Assembly: GCF_019175285.1 (NCBI RefSeq)
Contig: NC_056523.1
Location: 294,810,793-294,874,792 of the forward strand
Reading direction: 5' to 3'
From: Sceloporus undulatus
Lineage: Eukaryota > Chordata > Lepidosauria > Squamata > Phrynosomatidae
DNA length: 64,000 nt
Part shown: piece after piece, positions 28,456 through 41,904 of the stretch
Layout of the letters: each line of letters opens with the position of its first letter
Position numbering within the stretch: position 1 is the stretch's first letter
The notes under the pieces: model-generated
What the model saw: only the letters and a program-made list of their open reading frames with translations
The model's database searches: none
Told to the model about the DNA's origin: nothing
Translations under genes and position numbers: made by a program

Positions 28456-30854
28456 TATGCTCTTTTGAGAATGGCTTCTTGGAAATAGGGCACACACTGC
28501 TTCCCAGCTAACCATGTGAAATTATGCCTTCAACTCATTCTGCCTAATCCAATCAATCATCTGCTTCTTGAACAGAGAAAATCTGAGAACTCCGTTGTCA
28601 CAGAGCAGAAACTGAACAGCTCAGGCAAACTGGTAACTGATATAAAGTGAAGTCACTAAAATTACACAGAGTTTTAAAGAGCATTAGTTTATTATCTATT
28701 CTCCATGTGTTACTTCAGAAACAATTTAATTATATACAAAATTTTGGAATGATGACTAAATGGTGATCAATAAAAACATTACATAGCTGATGACAAGGAA
28801 ATAATTACTTTTTAAAAAAGTAGTACACAGCAAATTAATGATAAAGGCTTGATTCTGTGTTTTGCTTATTGCTATGATTGTGTTCATAGGATGTGTTCAA
28901 GTATATACACATTTCTGATACGCTAGTCAAAAAAGTAAAAAAAAATATTTACACAATAAATATTTGGGTTTTTTAACCAGAATTTTCATTTGAACTGATT
29001 CTTTAATGAACTGTTGTGAAAGAATATGGACCTGACAAAACATTTAATTTGTTCAACGCCCAAGTCTGCAGATATATCTTATCTGATAAGATTAGAAACA
29101 TTAACAATCAATAGCGTCAGAATACTTTCCATGCATTCTGGCCACTACTTTCCAGAGTCTCTCTCAAGAGAAATATTTTGACCATCTCCCAACACAAACA
29201 GAATATCACGTTTAAAAATGCCTTGTTTCCCCCAGGAGACGACAGCTATCAAGAATATTTTATTTCAAGGATAATTTTTCTTCTTTTTTGCAACAAATTA
29301 AAAGCACCAAGTCTCTTTAAATTCTTCCTACAAGCTATGATAATTCTTGCTGAATTGTTATACACAAATTTTAATTAAATTTGAATAGCATAGGTTACAA
29401 ATACTTATTGTTTGATATGAAATGCCGTTATTTCAACACCCTATTTCAAACTGATATCTTGTATACAAAAACAAAGTCCATGATCAATAAAGAATCAGTT
29501 CTGATTTAGGACTTTATATTTTCCTCATAATTATAGTTTGATGTCTCAGGTCAGATTAAGACTGATCTGTTTATATTCCCTTTAAAATGCTGAGGTTACT
29601 AATATCATTAAAATGGATGAATGTCAATTTTTCAGCTGTCAATAAAAAGTAGAGAAATTAAAAAGAAGACACTTTTAGAAGCAAGGTAACACTGAAGCCT
29701 GCCATTATATAGCTATGTTTCTTGTTTTTTCTTTAAAGGTTAAACTGCGCACACAGAAAATAAGTAAATTTTACCAAAATACAGCACATTTCTGCTAATA
29801 TAAAAATCAATTCCTATGTAAATATTAATGTAATGAACTAAAATTAATGTACAAAGAGTTGTTAAAGGGTTTCAATTAAAATTATTAAAAACTATACACA
29901 TTACAATATGCAGTTGATAACTTCTTTGAAGTGCAATATCACTGAAGTTTATATACTTAGAAAGTACTGACTATATGCAGCTTCCTTTCTATTTCAGCAA
30001 GTCTTTCCAAATAACTACAATAGGCTGGTGTTTTGCTAGATCTCTTTTTAAATCTGCCAATTTCTATTTATTAAAAATTGTAGTTACTGAATATTGCTCC
30101 AATGATGGTTAATCATTTGACTTTAAAAAACAGTTATTGGTCTTCTATGGCACTTTTCTCTGGTCCATAATAACCATGTATTACTTATTATCCAACAAGT
30201 TAGGCAATTTCATATCTGTTATACAAGGAAAAAAGAGAAAAATAAGCATAATGTTTGTCATAAACAAAATTAATTATGTATAATCCAATATTTTATACAA
30301 GTAATAAAGAACAAAGGCAGCCTGTGGTAAATCACTATTACATTAATATACTTAGAAACCCTTTAATGACTCTGAAGTGTCTAGTTCACATTTAATGTCA
30401 CCTGTAGGAAAAGCCCTTTGAGAAAGATCATTACAAACCTATGGGTTTCAAGTACCCATCCCTTTGCTCTACAACTTTCCAACAGCATTTCCCTCATCAC
30501 TGTGCAACAGTTTCACGAAAAAAACTGGCTTTGGTTGCTTAGCTCCATACGTATTGTTTCCTTTCAGTACATCAAGGCAATTCAAGGCCAAATAAAATCA
30601 AGACACCTTTCCTAACCCTTCTTGAACCATTAAACCCTGGGCAGCCCAATCCTCACAGGGTTCACTGCCACAAGCCCCATTAAAAAGAATGGCGCTTTTC
30701 CTGGCAAAATAATGATAGAGATCTGGAACATGCACATGTGCTATATACATGTGGCATGCACATGTGATGGGTTACACACAGGCAACTTAGTAAAAAACCA
30801 ACAACAAAAAACTGGCCATTTCAGTTTCATTATTTTTAAAAAAAATAATCCTCT

Positions 30855-31580
30855 AAGGTCCAAATCCTCTAAGGATTATGCAGAAATAATCCAGTTTGAG
30901 ACCACTTTAACTGCCCTGACTCAGTGCTAGGGAATTCTGGGAACTGTAGTTTACCATGGCACCAGAACTCTCTGACAAAGAGGGCTAAATGTCTTACAAT
31001 ACTACAGTTCCTAGAATTCTCTCGCATTGAGCCAGGACAGTTAAAGCAGTCTTTTAACAGATATTTTAAAAAAAAACATGTAAAATGGGCAGAAAACTTT
31101 TTGTATATACTAAGGAAACACAAAAATGGAGAGAAGAGAAAAAAATCATATGAAAATGGTAATGTAAATGGTAAAGAAATTTGGGCATAAAAAAAGAAAA
31201 TCCACAGCAAATGAAAAGAATAAAGACAGACAAAAGAATACAAGAAAGAATATAGGTAATCAGAGGAAGAAGATGGAATTAAAGTAAGAAAGAAAGAGAG
31301 AAAGCTAACGTTGTGTTTTATTGTGTGGGTGATAGAAATAAAATAAAGGTGTTCTAGATATTAATAGGTAAATAAGCAGGGTAGTGAGTGGTGAGATTGA
31401 GGTAACGCTGAGGATGTTTGAATTAACTGTAATTGTGATGAAAATGCAGAGTTATGAAAGGTGTGAAAGCATGTATTAATGGTATGTATGATTTTATATT
31501 GAATAAAATTCCCTAGTATTGAGCCAGGGTAGTTAAAGCAGTCTCAAACTGGATTATTTCTGAAGTGTGTTTTGGACCTA
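30855..31580. mobile_element. Palindromic MITE split by an L1
   Basis: Left half from AAGGTCC through GGAATTCTGGGAACTGTAG (30932-30950) to GGACAGTTAAAGCAGTCT; right half from about 31506 to GTGTGTTTTGGACC. Between them lies an L1 3' fragment. Part of the MITE is duplicated on both sides of the insert. Confidence 0.75.
31060..31505 (+). mobile_element. L1 LINE 3' end
   Basis: Encodes the end of an L1-like ORF2 (KWAENFLYILRKHKNGEKRK) followed by an AT-rich 3' UTR ending TATTGAATAAAA. It is flanked by about 37-bp imperfect copies of MITE sequence (CATTGAGCCAGGACAGTTAA and TATTGAGCCAGGGTAGTTAA). Confidence 0.6.
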
Positions 31581-32457
31581 AATTGAATATGGAGTATTTA
31601 ATACAAAGCAGAAGAAAATCACCCTTTTGCACATAAGTGGGGATTTTTGTTGCACAGAGTATTGTCTTAGTAAAACTCCACAGCACAAATGAAAAGAAAA
31701 AAAAGTTGTGTGATCAAAAACAAACACTCAAAATTGAATTGCACACAGGAAATAAGACAGTCAGTGGATGTGATATGAGCCAGTCCTGTAGAACTCCCAG
31801 AAGTGTATTTATAGTCTCCCTAAAAAGACATCACATTTTATTGCATTTTTTTTTCTATTGGTAGATATACATTCTCATGTAAACTCATTTCCACCCTTCC
31901 TTTCTTAATCCCATACTTTCATAGCCATTGTACCTGGCCTTTTAAATTAATCCAGCCAGCCCCACTTTCCGTCTACCCATTCATCTATACAAATAAGCAC
32001 GTAGCAAAGCCAACATTTCAAATCTCTTATCCACATCTACAGAAGTGGTTTCAACAAAGACAGTAAAATGAGGTGAACAAAAAAAATAAAGGCAACAAAC
32101 TGCTACAGGACAGAAAGCCCTGCCATCTGTCCACTGGATACAATGGAGGCTCCATGTACAGAAAGTTTAGTAATGTATATGAATTATCCAAAAATAAACC
32201 TACCATCTGTACAAAATACACCACAGGTTTGTTCTTGGAGGAGTGATCACTGTTTGCTACAATGTCTGTTGCCAGTTGCATTTTCAAATCTGTTTCATCT
32301 ATGTCCTTTACAGTGGTTTTCCCCCATAACCACAAGTTCATTATTTTATTACTGTACATAATTTTAAAAGTTTTTGTATATAAAAATAATCAAAATATTC
32401 AGTTTCCCACAAGTCCTTTGGAGGATTACACGGACATCTGCCATTCCTCCACAGTAT

Positions 32458-32562
32458 TTAAGAAAATTCTCGAACAATGATGAGTTCCACCGTGTTCTGG
32501 AAAGTCTTTAGTAAAGATACCGCATGTCCATGGTCAATATTGATGAAGCTATACCCATTAGC
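32458..32562 (-). CDS. ERBIN: ERBIN last coding exon (end of PDZ)
   Basis: Encodes [19 protein letters not shown] then [15 protein letters not shown] and TAA (32460-32458). This is the last part of the PDZ domain: the second helix with [10 protein letters not shown], whose first His helps select the ligand in class I PDZ domains, and the last strand. The acceptor (TTTCCAG) precedes base 32562, phase 0. The C-terminus reads REFS, close to the REVSS I remember for mammals. Confidence 0.95.
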   Translation of the reverse strand, partial: ANGYSFINIDHGHAVSLLKTFQNTVELIIVREFS

Positions 32563-32659
32563 CTGGAAACAAAATTAAATCCTGGTAAGTGCAAAGCAAT
32601 ATCTTTTCAGGACCTGAAGGCACACAACAACAACAACAAAGTTATTTATATGATTATTT

Positions 32660-33325
32660 TACCCAGCTCGGGCTGGTATACCAACTGTGCCCTTTATTGA
32701 AGAAGGCAGAGCTGGCCACAGGGGTTCATGCCTTATTACATCTTGATTAGACTACTATAATGCACTCCATGTGGGGCTGCCCTTGAAAAATGTTCAGAAG
32801 CCGCTGCTAGTGCAAAATGCAGCAGCTGGACTAGTGTTGGGTAAGCATTTCAAGGAGGATATAACACCGGTCCTGCAAGAACTGCACTTGTGTCAACTTT
32901 GCTTCCACGCTCAATTCCAGGTGCAAGTGTTGATAGTTAGGTCAAAATATCTGAAAGGCCACTTCCTCCCATATGAGCATGCCAGAAATTCTGAGATGTT
33001 CATAGGAGGCCCTTACTGCATGTCCCATCACCTTGTGAAGTTAGGTTGTTAGGCACACACAATAGGGTTTTCTATTGGGCAGTTAGGCTGCCCTCATCTT
33101 TTTTAAGCTTCCAGCAGGCAACCAACATTGAGATTTTCTGCATGGCATGCAGTGTTTCAAAACTGGATTCTAGGATTGTTTTTAGACTGACTTGGGAGTT
33201 TTTAAAAAGTATTTTAATGTGCTTTAATAATGTTTTAATCTTGATATTGTTTTTAGTTGTTCATTGCCCCAGGAGCCTTTGTGGCTTGGTACATAATACA
33301 GAAATACTTTAAATAAATAAATAAA
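32660..33325 (+). mobile_element. Old L2-clade LINE remnant
   Basis: Encodes HVGLPLKNVQKPLLVQNAAA and HFKEDITPVLQELHL, the L2 C-terminal region, then a decayed stretch and a 3' end (GCCCCAGGAGCCTTTGTGGC, (AAAT)n at about 33313). More diverged than the copies at 8648 or 26130. In the last ERBIN intron, antisense to the gene. Confidence 0.75.
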
Positions 33326-34099
33326 TACTTAATGTTCAGTTTTTTCTTACTCTCTCTGCCTTGAAATCAAAATGTTCAATACAAAGGTAAAGGACATTAT
33401 CATGATAGAAATATAAATGGTATATCCTCAGTGTATATACCTATAACAGATCTCGGAGAGTTACATATTGGGAACTCTGGCCTAGGCAAGAGCTAGGCAT
33501 CATCTTGTTAAGTGGCATGCAAGGAAAATAAGGAATGATGGAAAGAGAAGTGTAGAATTGTTATTGTTGAATAGAGGGCAAAGTATCATGATTTAAAAGA
33601 CCATCAAAAAGAAATATACTGTATATTGAGAAAGCTGATGTAATATACACTCCTTGGCTAGTAAAGCTGTACAAAAGAATAAAAAAAGGTATTTAAAATA
33701 GTAAAGATCAATCAAGGATCTTAACATCTCCAGGTCTCACAACAGATAAGGTGACAAGTTTGTGTCTGGACTGTTAACATTTCAGAAGGTAGGTGGGGAT
33801 TCACATGATTTCATATCTTCAATTTTTTAAACAATTACTACACACAAAATACCAAATTTTCTGAGAGGGGAAAGTATTCTAGCATGTAATGTTTCTTTGG
33901 GCAGTTTTTAAAAAATTATTATTGCAGGAATAAAGTGGAGAAACTTTCAATCATGCAAATTCACACCTGGAGTATAAATTGTTAGAATCCACAGCTGATT
34001 TACCACTGGAAGTATTCAAGAGCTAGGCACCAGGAAATAAACAATATCAAGTGGATGCGGTAAACCAGTGAAGTTGGGATTTGAGGTTGCAGCAAATGA

Positions 34100-34260
34100 A
34101 GAAGTATTCAAAGAGATAGCCATGTTGTTTTTTAGCATTAAAAAGACACAAAGGAATCCAATAATACCTTTGAAACCAATTGGGAAGAGTGGGCTGTGTC
34201 CATGAAAGCCTGTGCTAGAAAAATCATGTTCAAGATGCTACCAGATTCCTTTATGTGTTT
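34100..34260 (+). repeat. Dispersed repeat, 'ACAAAGGAATCC' family
   Basis: Contains AAAAGACACAAAGGAATCCA and ATGAAAGCCTGTGCTAG, the order seen in the family of 1735 and 63800. Diverged. Confidence 0.4.
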
Positions 34261-34425
34261 TGGAACAAATGAGGTAACAATAGGAAGAAGCTAAATGTGG
34301 AAACTTCAGAATTTGAATGGGCAAAAATGACAGAAGATCAGGAGGTGAGAGAGGATAGAAAATCTTTCAGGGAGAGGCACTGCATCAATATAGATAATTA
34401 CCAAATTATTTTAAATTTACATTAC

Positions 34426-34500
34426 CTGAATAATTTTATCACCTGGCTGCAACAACTTGGATGCTGGTCCTTCAGGTTGTACTCTGGTTACAAATATACC
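34426..34500 (-). CDS. ERBIN: ERBIN exon (PDZ middle)
   Basis: Encodes [20 protein letters not shown] then DKIIQ, strands C to E and the first helix of the PDZ domain. [13 protein letters not shown] is identical to the ERBIN signature I know and differs from densin (LRRC7). The borders are CTGAAG acceptor and CAG/GTAATG donor, 25 codons, phase 0 at both ends. Confidence 0.95.
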
Positions 34501-36985
34501 CTTCAGGCAAATAAAAAATAAAATATATTGTTTGGTTTGAAATAAATACACAAATATTTATTTATACTGAGTAGATACTCATTATTCATATCAAGAACAG
34601 ACACTGTACACCTGCATTAAGCCTGAGTTTTTAATTTTGTTTCAAAGCCTCACACACCCAGGGATTGTGCACACTATAAATCCAAGGTCTAAGTGAATTT
34701 AGGCTTTCTGTAACCTACTTGGGTACCATCCAACTACTGAGCCAACTAACTGAGGATATAAAATCAGAATAAGAGATTTAAGTGCAAGACAAAAGGGGCA
34801 GCTAAACACCCTGAAACACCCTGGGCTAGGTTGGTTGCTTCTAGACGTTACCAAGAATATAATTCTCATCTTGTAAAAACTTGGAAAACCACATGGGGAC
34901 TAAATACTTCCAAGCATAATGAAAAGGAAACCCATGCATAATTTAATATATAACAGTAAATGATTTGTAAAACTCTTACATAAAGTTTACCTAGTCAGGT
35001 GGTCTAATAAATTACAGCTAACAAAAATTATTGCCCTATACAAAATGTACCACCTGGTCCCCTCCCCTATGATACATTAGTAACAAAAACATATTTTATA
35101 ACATAGAAAAAAATAATTACAACAGGTTAGAGGACATGTTTCTTCTGCTTGCTAACTTCTTGTAAGATTTGCTTAGGCAACACTTCTTGTCTTCCTAGAT
35201 TTCTTCCACAGACATGAAACTCATATTCCAATACCATACTGGTCCTAGCAAATCTTCCCCAAAACTAACCAGTCCATACCATGTAAAAGCTACCAATTCT
35301 AAAGTATTCCATAACTTTCATAACCAGAAATGCACAATTCATCAACTGTGGAAAAATTCACTTAGGAGATATGATTCAAAGGCCAACTAGAACTCTCTAC
35401 TTCACAGAATACAATACATCAATCTCTTAAAAGTGCTCTCTGGTTTAAAAACCATGGTATAATATGCCATGCAAGGGGATGATTTTAAAATAAATGTTCT
35501 TCATGCTAATACAATCTTTCTTGATGAACAAGCAAACAAGATTGCAGACAATATTTTGCATCACTAAACTCTGTGTACTGTAGGAAGTGTTTCCTAAAGG
35601 CTACTGCTGCTTATTGTCTCTTCTCATTCTCAGAAAACCAGGAATGAGGGATCATCCCCAGAAAATTTTTACTCTCTCATTTTAAAAAAAATGTATTAAA
35701 AAAACAAATACATACAACAAACTATACAAATAAACAAATATTTAACTAAAAATTACAATTAAAAGACTTCCTTTCCTTTTACACTTTATACACACACACA
35801 CACACACACACAGCTCACAGCTCACATTTCTGCTTTATTTCAGTTTCGTTCAATTTCTGTTCAATTTCCATATTGTTCAGTATGAATTTATTACCTCTTT
35901 TTTCATATTCCCATCCTTTTACACAATCTTTGACATTTAAACCTCTGTCAAATTCCAATTTCTTAATTCAAATGTCTAATCATTACAAAAAATGTTTAAG
36001 ACTTTTGAGTATTAACTCACTCTTTTCATACAGCCCTTATAACTATTTCATAGTGCCCTTATAACTAGTTGGATGTCACAAGTAGGAAAGTGGGAAGAAC
36101 ACTGTACAAACATGCTTTCTTTTATTATTTCATTTTATAATCTGACATACTACAAACAACTCTGAAAAGTTCTTGGCACACTAATTGGTGATACAGAAGT
36201 ATTAAAATAGTTGTACTGCATACAACAAAAGATTGGGATACAATCAACACAAAGAAGGTACAGTACTGAGCTAACATGTCTGTATGAATCACTGCTTCTA
36301 CCTTCATTGTGCTGGTATAAAGTTCATTGGCAACAGCTAGTGGAAAAACAAAATATCCTGGGTGTTTTCACCAAAATGAGGTCATTGACCAATTAGGATG
36401 CTTAGGGGAATCCCAAAATTTGCCAAAGCAGCAAGATTATTTTTACAAATCCAAGATATTAAAAAGAAAGAGAAAGCCAAATCAGGATTCAGAATCCCAG
36501 TAGTCATGGAGTAGTGTGTGTGGGATGGAAAAGAAACCAGAACACAGGAAGAAATGTTGGATGGAATACTCTACTGGGAAGCCTTATAATGTACAGCTCT
36601 GAAGGAGGGGAAAATCTGGTAGGAGGTACTCCTTTAAGTTGAGAATTATTGTTGTTAACCTGTCAAGTTGACTTTGATGTACATTTATTCTGGCTCCTCA
36701 GCAAAAACCTGCCTTACATGGGAGATCCTATCCTATACTGTCAGGATAGCCTCTTGCCTCACAGGGAGCATGCAACCCCACTTCTATGGAAAGGCAGTGC
36801 CATGGTGGGGGAGGATACCCAGCAACATAGTAAGCATACATGCTAGTGAGAGCGAGAAATGTAACATACATTTTCAAGTTTTGTCTGTTTAGTTATATAG
36901 AATAAATTTTACTTTTCCACACAGTGCCTTTCAAAATGAAAATGTAAACACCATTTTAAAACAAATGGATCTGTTTAATACTCAC
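34501..36985 (-). other. ERBIN: ERBIN intron, few repeats
   Basis: Non-coding. A (CA)n microsatellite lies at 35789-35812. I recognise no other element. Confidence 0.5.
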
Positions 36986-37078
36986 ATCATCATCAGGCCT
37001 GAAGGGATTTCCTCTACCACCAATTCCTCCTGATATACTAAATCCAAGCTCTGGATCCTTTTCGATTCTCACTCGCAT
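36986..37078 (-). CDS. ERBIN: ERBIN exon (PDZ start)
   Basis: Encodes [20 protein letters not shown] then [20 protein letters not shown] contains the GLGF-type carboxylate-binding loop (LGFS). In the known protein this PDZ binds the C-termini of ERBB2 and of the p120-catenin family (delta-catenin, ARVCF, p0071) at basolateral junctions. 31 codons, TCTAG acceptor and GAT/GTGAGT donor, phase 0. Confidence 0.96.
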
Positions 37079-37510
37079 CTAGAATGTAAAACAGTAAATT
37101 TAGAAACAGGCTTAATTACATGTTCAAATCTAAGGTGGGGGGGAAAGCCATTTAATCATCCTTATACATGAGTAGTATTTATTATCTTTCTTTTTGCTGC
37201 TTAATTTCTTTTGTCAGTTTACACATTTTACCAGTTTGTTTCTATATTTTCATCATGTTCTATATTATCCAAATTGGTTCTGTGAAATCTCTTTAGGGAC
37301 ATTTTAAGTTGAAAGGAGAGCACAAATATCAGCAATAAAGACCACATGTCACCATCATTTTGGAGGGCTAAATAGAAGATGTCCATAGTGTCATAATAAA
37401 CTACAGGCAACAATATTTCAAAGACTATGCCTTTGAACTATGCTAAATGCTTGAAATACATTGTAACACCAATCTGAGAATGTATTGGTAAACATAATTT
37501 TTATTCTTAC

Positions 37511-37720
37511 CTCCTGCTTTGACAACTCATGACATTGTCTGGGTGGACCTTGGGCCTGAGTATAGGAAGGTTGATGAGCAACTTTAAGCATCAGATAATC
37601 AATCAGTTGCTCTCTAGAAGGATGTCTTGCCACAGATGCTTGGGGTACAGGATGATGGACTTGACTGTAGTTTGCCTGAGGTCTTGGGGGCTGGCACATC
37701 TGCCCATTTGTCAAAGGCAT
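37511..37720 (-). CDS. ERBIN: ERBIN exon (linker before PDZ)
   Basis: Encodes MPLTNGQMCQPPRPQANYSQ, VHHPVPQASVARHPSREQL and IDYLMLKVAHQPSYTQ, ending HELSKQE. This matches the conserved ERBIN segment just before the PDZ (PSREQLIDYLMLKVAHQP). 70 codons, phase 0 at both ends (TTCAG acceptor, GAG/GTAAGA donor). Confidence 0.95.
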
Positions 37721-37962
37721 CTGAATAAATGAAATATCCTTAAGAAACATTTTATTCCTGCTATTTAGATTTTTCAGGCTCAGGTGATATATTTTGGAAA
37801 GCTTGCAAACTGTTTTAAAATATGAACATTGGATTTTCTAATGTAGAACCAAATGGAATAATAAACCAATTTTAATTAATTTATTTTTTTAATATCATAA
37901 AGTGCCCCGCTCCTAAAAGACTAAAGGAGTCAATTTCAGCTGGGAATTGTTCTAGTGCAAGT

Positions 37963-38191
37963 TTGTTGTTGTGTGCCTTCAAGTCATTTTTGACTTATGG
38001 TGACTCTAAGGCAACCCTATCATGGAGTTTTCCTGGCAAGAGTTGTCCAGCGGAGCTCTGCCATTGCCTTCCCCTGAGGCTGAGAGCATGTGACTTGTTC
38101 ACAGTCACCCAGTGAGTTTCATGGCTAATCTGGGAATCGAACTCTGATCTCCAGAGTCATTGAGTCAACACTCAAGCCACTACACCATGCT
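37963..38191 (-). repeat. tRNA-derived SINE (Sauria-SINE-like), near full length
   Basis: The minus strand begins GCATGGTGTAGTGGCTTGAG (A-box region), has GAGTTCGATTCCC (B-box), AACTCACTGGGTGACTGTGA, and ends in the BovB-like tail TCAAAAATGACTTGAAGGCA with ACAACAACA. In an ERBIN intron, same orientation as the gene. Confidence 0.8.
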
Positions 38192-39754
38192 TGTGCTCTA
38201 TTCTACTAGAATACTTTCTAGTGGAAGTATTCATATACTTTTCAATTAAAAAAAAATCATGTTGAAACGCTAAATATGTTTGGTCATACCATGCTTACAG
38301 GGGAGATTTCATATCTAGACAAAATGTTTATTGGCTAAGTAATGATTACCTTCCACAAAACTGGAGGGCCTAACCCATATGGCTAACAATGAAAAGGAAG
38401 TCTGTAATAGAAAAGTGTATCCATGAATGCTTTCAGACAGCTTTTACACTACCAATCAAAACATATTTTGCTGCTAATGGATCTTCCAGAATGGCTTTGC
38501 TAGAGGGAGAGCAATGGCAAAACATGAAATTCCAAGTGGAATATCATATGAACCACTGGCAAAACTGCATGTGGCAGAGCTACTGCAGTAGAAAAAAAAT
38601 TAATCTGAAATTACTTCAAGTGAAATATATGAGGGCTTGAACAACACTGTTAAGGCCCACAAGTTTTCCTCTGGCAGTTCCTCAGAATCTCTGCACATCC
38701 TCCTCTTAATTCTTCCAGGCCAATTTTCAGGTGATTTTCACCCCCAAATGGCTCAAAATCCAGTAAAATTGTTTGTAAATGCTCCTCCAACTCCAAGAAA
38801 AGATGTTGAAAACCTCCCAAAAATATAGACCAGAAGTGATGTGACATCATCTCCAATACACCACCAACATCCTACTGCAGTTTTTGGGAGATTATTGGAG
38901 GGAAAAACTGGTTCCAATCCCCTACACAGCTGCCTACCCCTGCGATAAAGGGATACATGTAAAAGTGATCATGAGAAGTAGAAAAAATGTTTAAAAGATG
39001 TGATATAAAAATAAACTGTGTCATTAAAAAGCAAAAGCCTATTTGGAATACTTATGTGAATTCTCCTGGACATTTTTTATTCCCATTAACTGTTATCAAA
39101 TATTCTTATGCTGTAAAATCATTATCATTAGGATTATGTCCCACCTTTTTTTCTAACAAGCAGGACTCATAGTTGAAAACAATAAACAAAATAAGAACCA
39201 ATTAAAATACATAACATGTTATTTAAAACAAACATTAAAAGCAATTAAAAGCCAATCAATTTCTTGAAAAATGGCAGAACCTGCAACAATTAACTTCAAC
39301 CAAACATAACTGCCAATCTGAAAGGGAAAAGGTGTCTCTCTATTAGGCAGTTGCAAACAATGTCAATAAATACACCAAATATCTAGCAACTATCTTATAT
39401 TAAGTAAAATACATATTTTTTCTTTCTTTTTGTAAATATAAATGCATTTTAATAGCACTTGCTAGACTTGCTAGAATGGATTCAGACTAGGAGACCTGGA
39501 TCCAACATTGAAGGCAATGTAACCCACCCTGAGAGTTAGGATGCACTGCTACATTTTTGGCCAAAAATGACGCCCAGAAGCGACTGGAAATCCACTTCCA
39601 TTTTTCATGTCCTCTGTTTTTGGGTGATTTTCAGTTCTTTTTCATGTGCACATTTTGTGGGCCATGGAATATTAAGAATGCACTATATGAATTACTACTC
39701 ATCAGTAATATTACTGATCAATTACTACTAATCAGTTACTACTATCAATTCATT

Positions 39755-39990
39755 TGCAATCTGATTCTGAAGAAGGGTGCTGAGGATACCATGGACAGCC
39801 AAAAAGAAAAACAAATGGGTCCAGGTAAGGTGGAGGGAAGTAGAAAGAGAGGAAAACTCTATTAAAGGGGTCTTGTGTATGGATTCACAGGACCTAAGCA
39901 GAGCAGTGGATAGGGAGTCTTGGAGAGGTCTCATCCACAGGGTCGCCATGAGTCAGGATTCACTTGAGGGCAGTTAACAACAAACAACAA
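39755..39990 (+). mobile_element. RTE-BovB LINE 3' end
   Basis: GCTGAGGATACCATGGACAG, AAAAACAAATGGGTCCAGG, GTCGCCATGAGTCAGGATTC and a final CAACAAACAACAA. It lines up with the last part of the copy at 44890. Confidence 0.7.
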
Positions 39991-40817
39991 TGACTACAGT
40001 AGTGCTGTAGTAATTTTTCGCATCCAGTTTTTTGGAAGTTAATTTATTTCTATAACTGTATGTGCAATGTAGGCAGATGGACTTCATTTGATTCAGGAAA
40101 ATATTGAGTTTGTAATACTACAGGTACTTATCTGGATGCATCTTCTGAGATAAGATGCAAAGAGACTGCACTGTCAGAAAGCAGTCCTCATTTTTTATGC
40201 TGCAGCATGCTCTCTACTGGTAACCTGATTTACCAATATAATGATATATTTAGTCATATATTCAGTTAGGACACTATTGAATTTTCTTGATCTGTAGTAG
40301 GTAATTTAGACTTCAAACAAGTGGGCCAAAAGAGCCACCATTGGGCTGTGTTGAGGATGTGGCGTTTACATGATGCCACAGCTAGAAGCCATGCCGAGCC
40401 TGCCCCAACCCAGAAGAGTGGTGCCAAAAGGGAGCAGGGGGGGACACTCCTTTTGAGCTGTTCAGTTCAGGATCGTGGTGATAGCTCAGATTGGGGCCAG
40501 GTGCATGCAGTCGCTGTGGTCCTGTAGTGATTGGGCTGGGAACTCCCTTTGCCCCACCTGCTGGAGGCCTTAGATCCACAATTAGGCATGTAAAGTTGTT
40601 GTTTTCACTACTTTTTCTCCATTATTCATCACTTGCACTGAAACAATTACTTTATTTGGGCACAATACTAAACTATGGATTAACATTATGTGAATGTGGT
40701 TCAGGCTTGTGAATTCCCCCATTCTGCCCAAGATTATGCCAATAATGTAAACTGTTTTTTCATTTTTTGACAAAATAAAATATTTGTCAAACAGGTTTAT
40801 AATTAAGTAGTTATTAC

Positions 40818-40949
40818 CTGCACAGGAAGTTTCTTAATGCTGTCTGGACCAACATCTTTGAGACTAATTGGGGTAGATGTGTAGTTCTGCTGACCAGAAA
40901 CAAATACATCCTCTTGGCATTGATCTCCTGGGGTGGATGTTTGGGGATG
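40818..40949 (-). CDS. ERBIN: ERBIN cassette exon (44 codons)
   Basis: Encodes HPQTSTPGDQCQEDVFVSGQ, QNYTSTPISLKDVGPD and SIKKLPVQ. I recall a similar segment in longer mammalian ERBIN isoforms. Phase 0 at both ends, so it can be skipped without changing frame. The acceptor TTTAAAG is less ideal than the others; the donor is CAG/GTAATA. Confidence 0.8.
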
Positions 40950-41904
40950 CTTTAAATGATTTTTTAAAAAAGAAGAAGCATATACAGTAAACATTTTTGT
41001 TACAAAGTCACACAAGTTATGCCAGAACTACTAATTTGTTCACAGGAACATTACTGAGGTAATATAAAGAATTTAATCCTATTAATCAACGTTGAGATGC
41101 CCACAAATGTTAACCATGGCTTTTTCAAAACAGTGGAGGTTTTAAAAAGACTCAAAAGTGCATAATAAAACTATTCATAGAAACAGCTGCTATTTTAAGG
41201 ATTTTCAAACTTAACACAATAGTCTTTTATTGACTTTGCCCGATTACATTTATCCTTTCTTGTTTGACTACCACTGCTAACTGAAGCCATTTCCTATTAT
41301 TTTGTCTGGCTGTACTATGTTAAAAATGTAATTTGTACAAAAATACTCCTAAATGGATTTTTTACTGAATATTCACTATCAGCTATTATAGTGATAGTTT
41401 TTGTTTCTCGGGAAACATATGTGTTTCCATTCCAAAAATGTCTCACAGGTGGACTTGCTATGTATTTCAAGTAAAGTAATAATCGCAATATTTGAAGTGC
41501 AGCAAGAATGACCATGGGACTTCAAAAGCAAAAAAAAACCATTCCTGCTCCAGGGAACCTACAATTTAAACATGGGATGCAACAGAGTGAGGGAAGAAAG
41601 ATGAAATCAAAGCAACAAAGAATATGATTGTCCCCAGTTACATATGCTTATCCTTAGTTTCAAGTAAGGGGCAAGGAGTATAGGGTTAAGCCAAAAGTCT
41701 CATAGAAGGAGAGATTCAGGCATAAGGTATGCAAGGAAAAATCCCAGATATGAATGAGAGATATACAAACTGGATGAGGGTGATGCTGCTGGAGAAGTGA
41801 GGAGGGTGTGCAAGAAGCTGTCAAGAAGCTGTGCAGAATATGGGAGCAGACAGGAAGCTGATATAGAGACTTAAACAAAGGCAAAATATAATCAGAATGA
41901 TAAT

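Larger units (their letters stand above)
28690..32457 (-). other. ERBIN: ERBIN 3' UTR (likely extent)
   Basis: Sequence after the ERBIN stop. On the minus strand AATAAA occurs early (near 32345) and again near 28690 (GATAATAAACTAATGC), just before the L2 insertion. The stretch 28690-30850 is AT-rich and free of recognisable repeats, unlike the intergenic DNA beyond it, which fits a long 3' UTR. One MITE with an L1 inside it (30855-31580) interrupts. The true cleavage site cannot be fixed without transcripts. Confidence 0.5.

Noticed and set aside
40321-40590. GC-richer stretch with frames in an ERBIN intron
   Set aside because: Looks like an old repeat (GTGGCGTTTACATGATGCCA words) but I could not define ends or family, and no frame resembles a protein.
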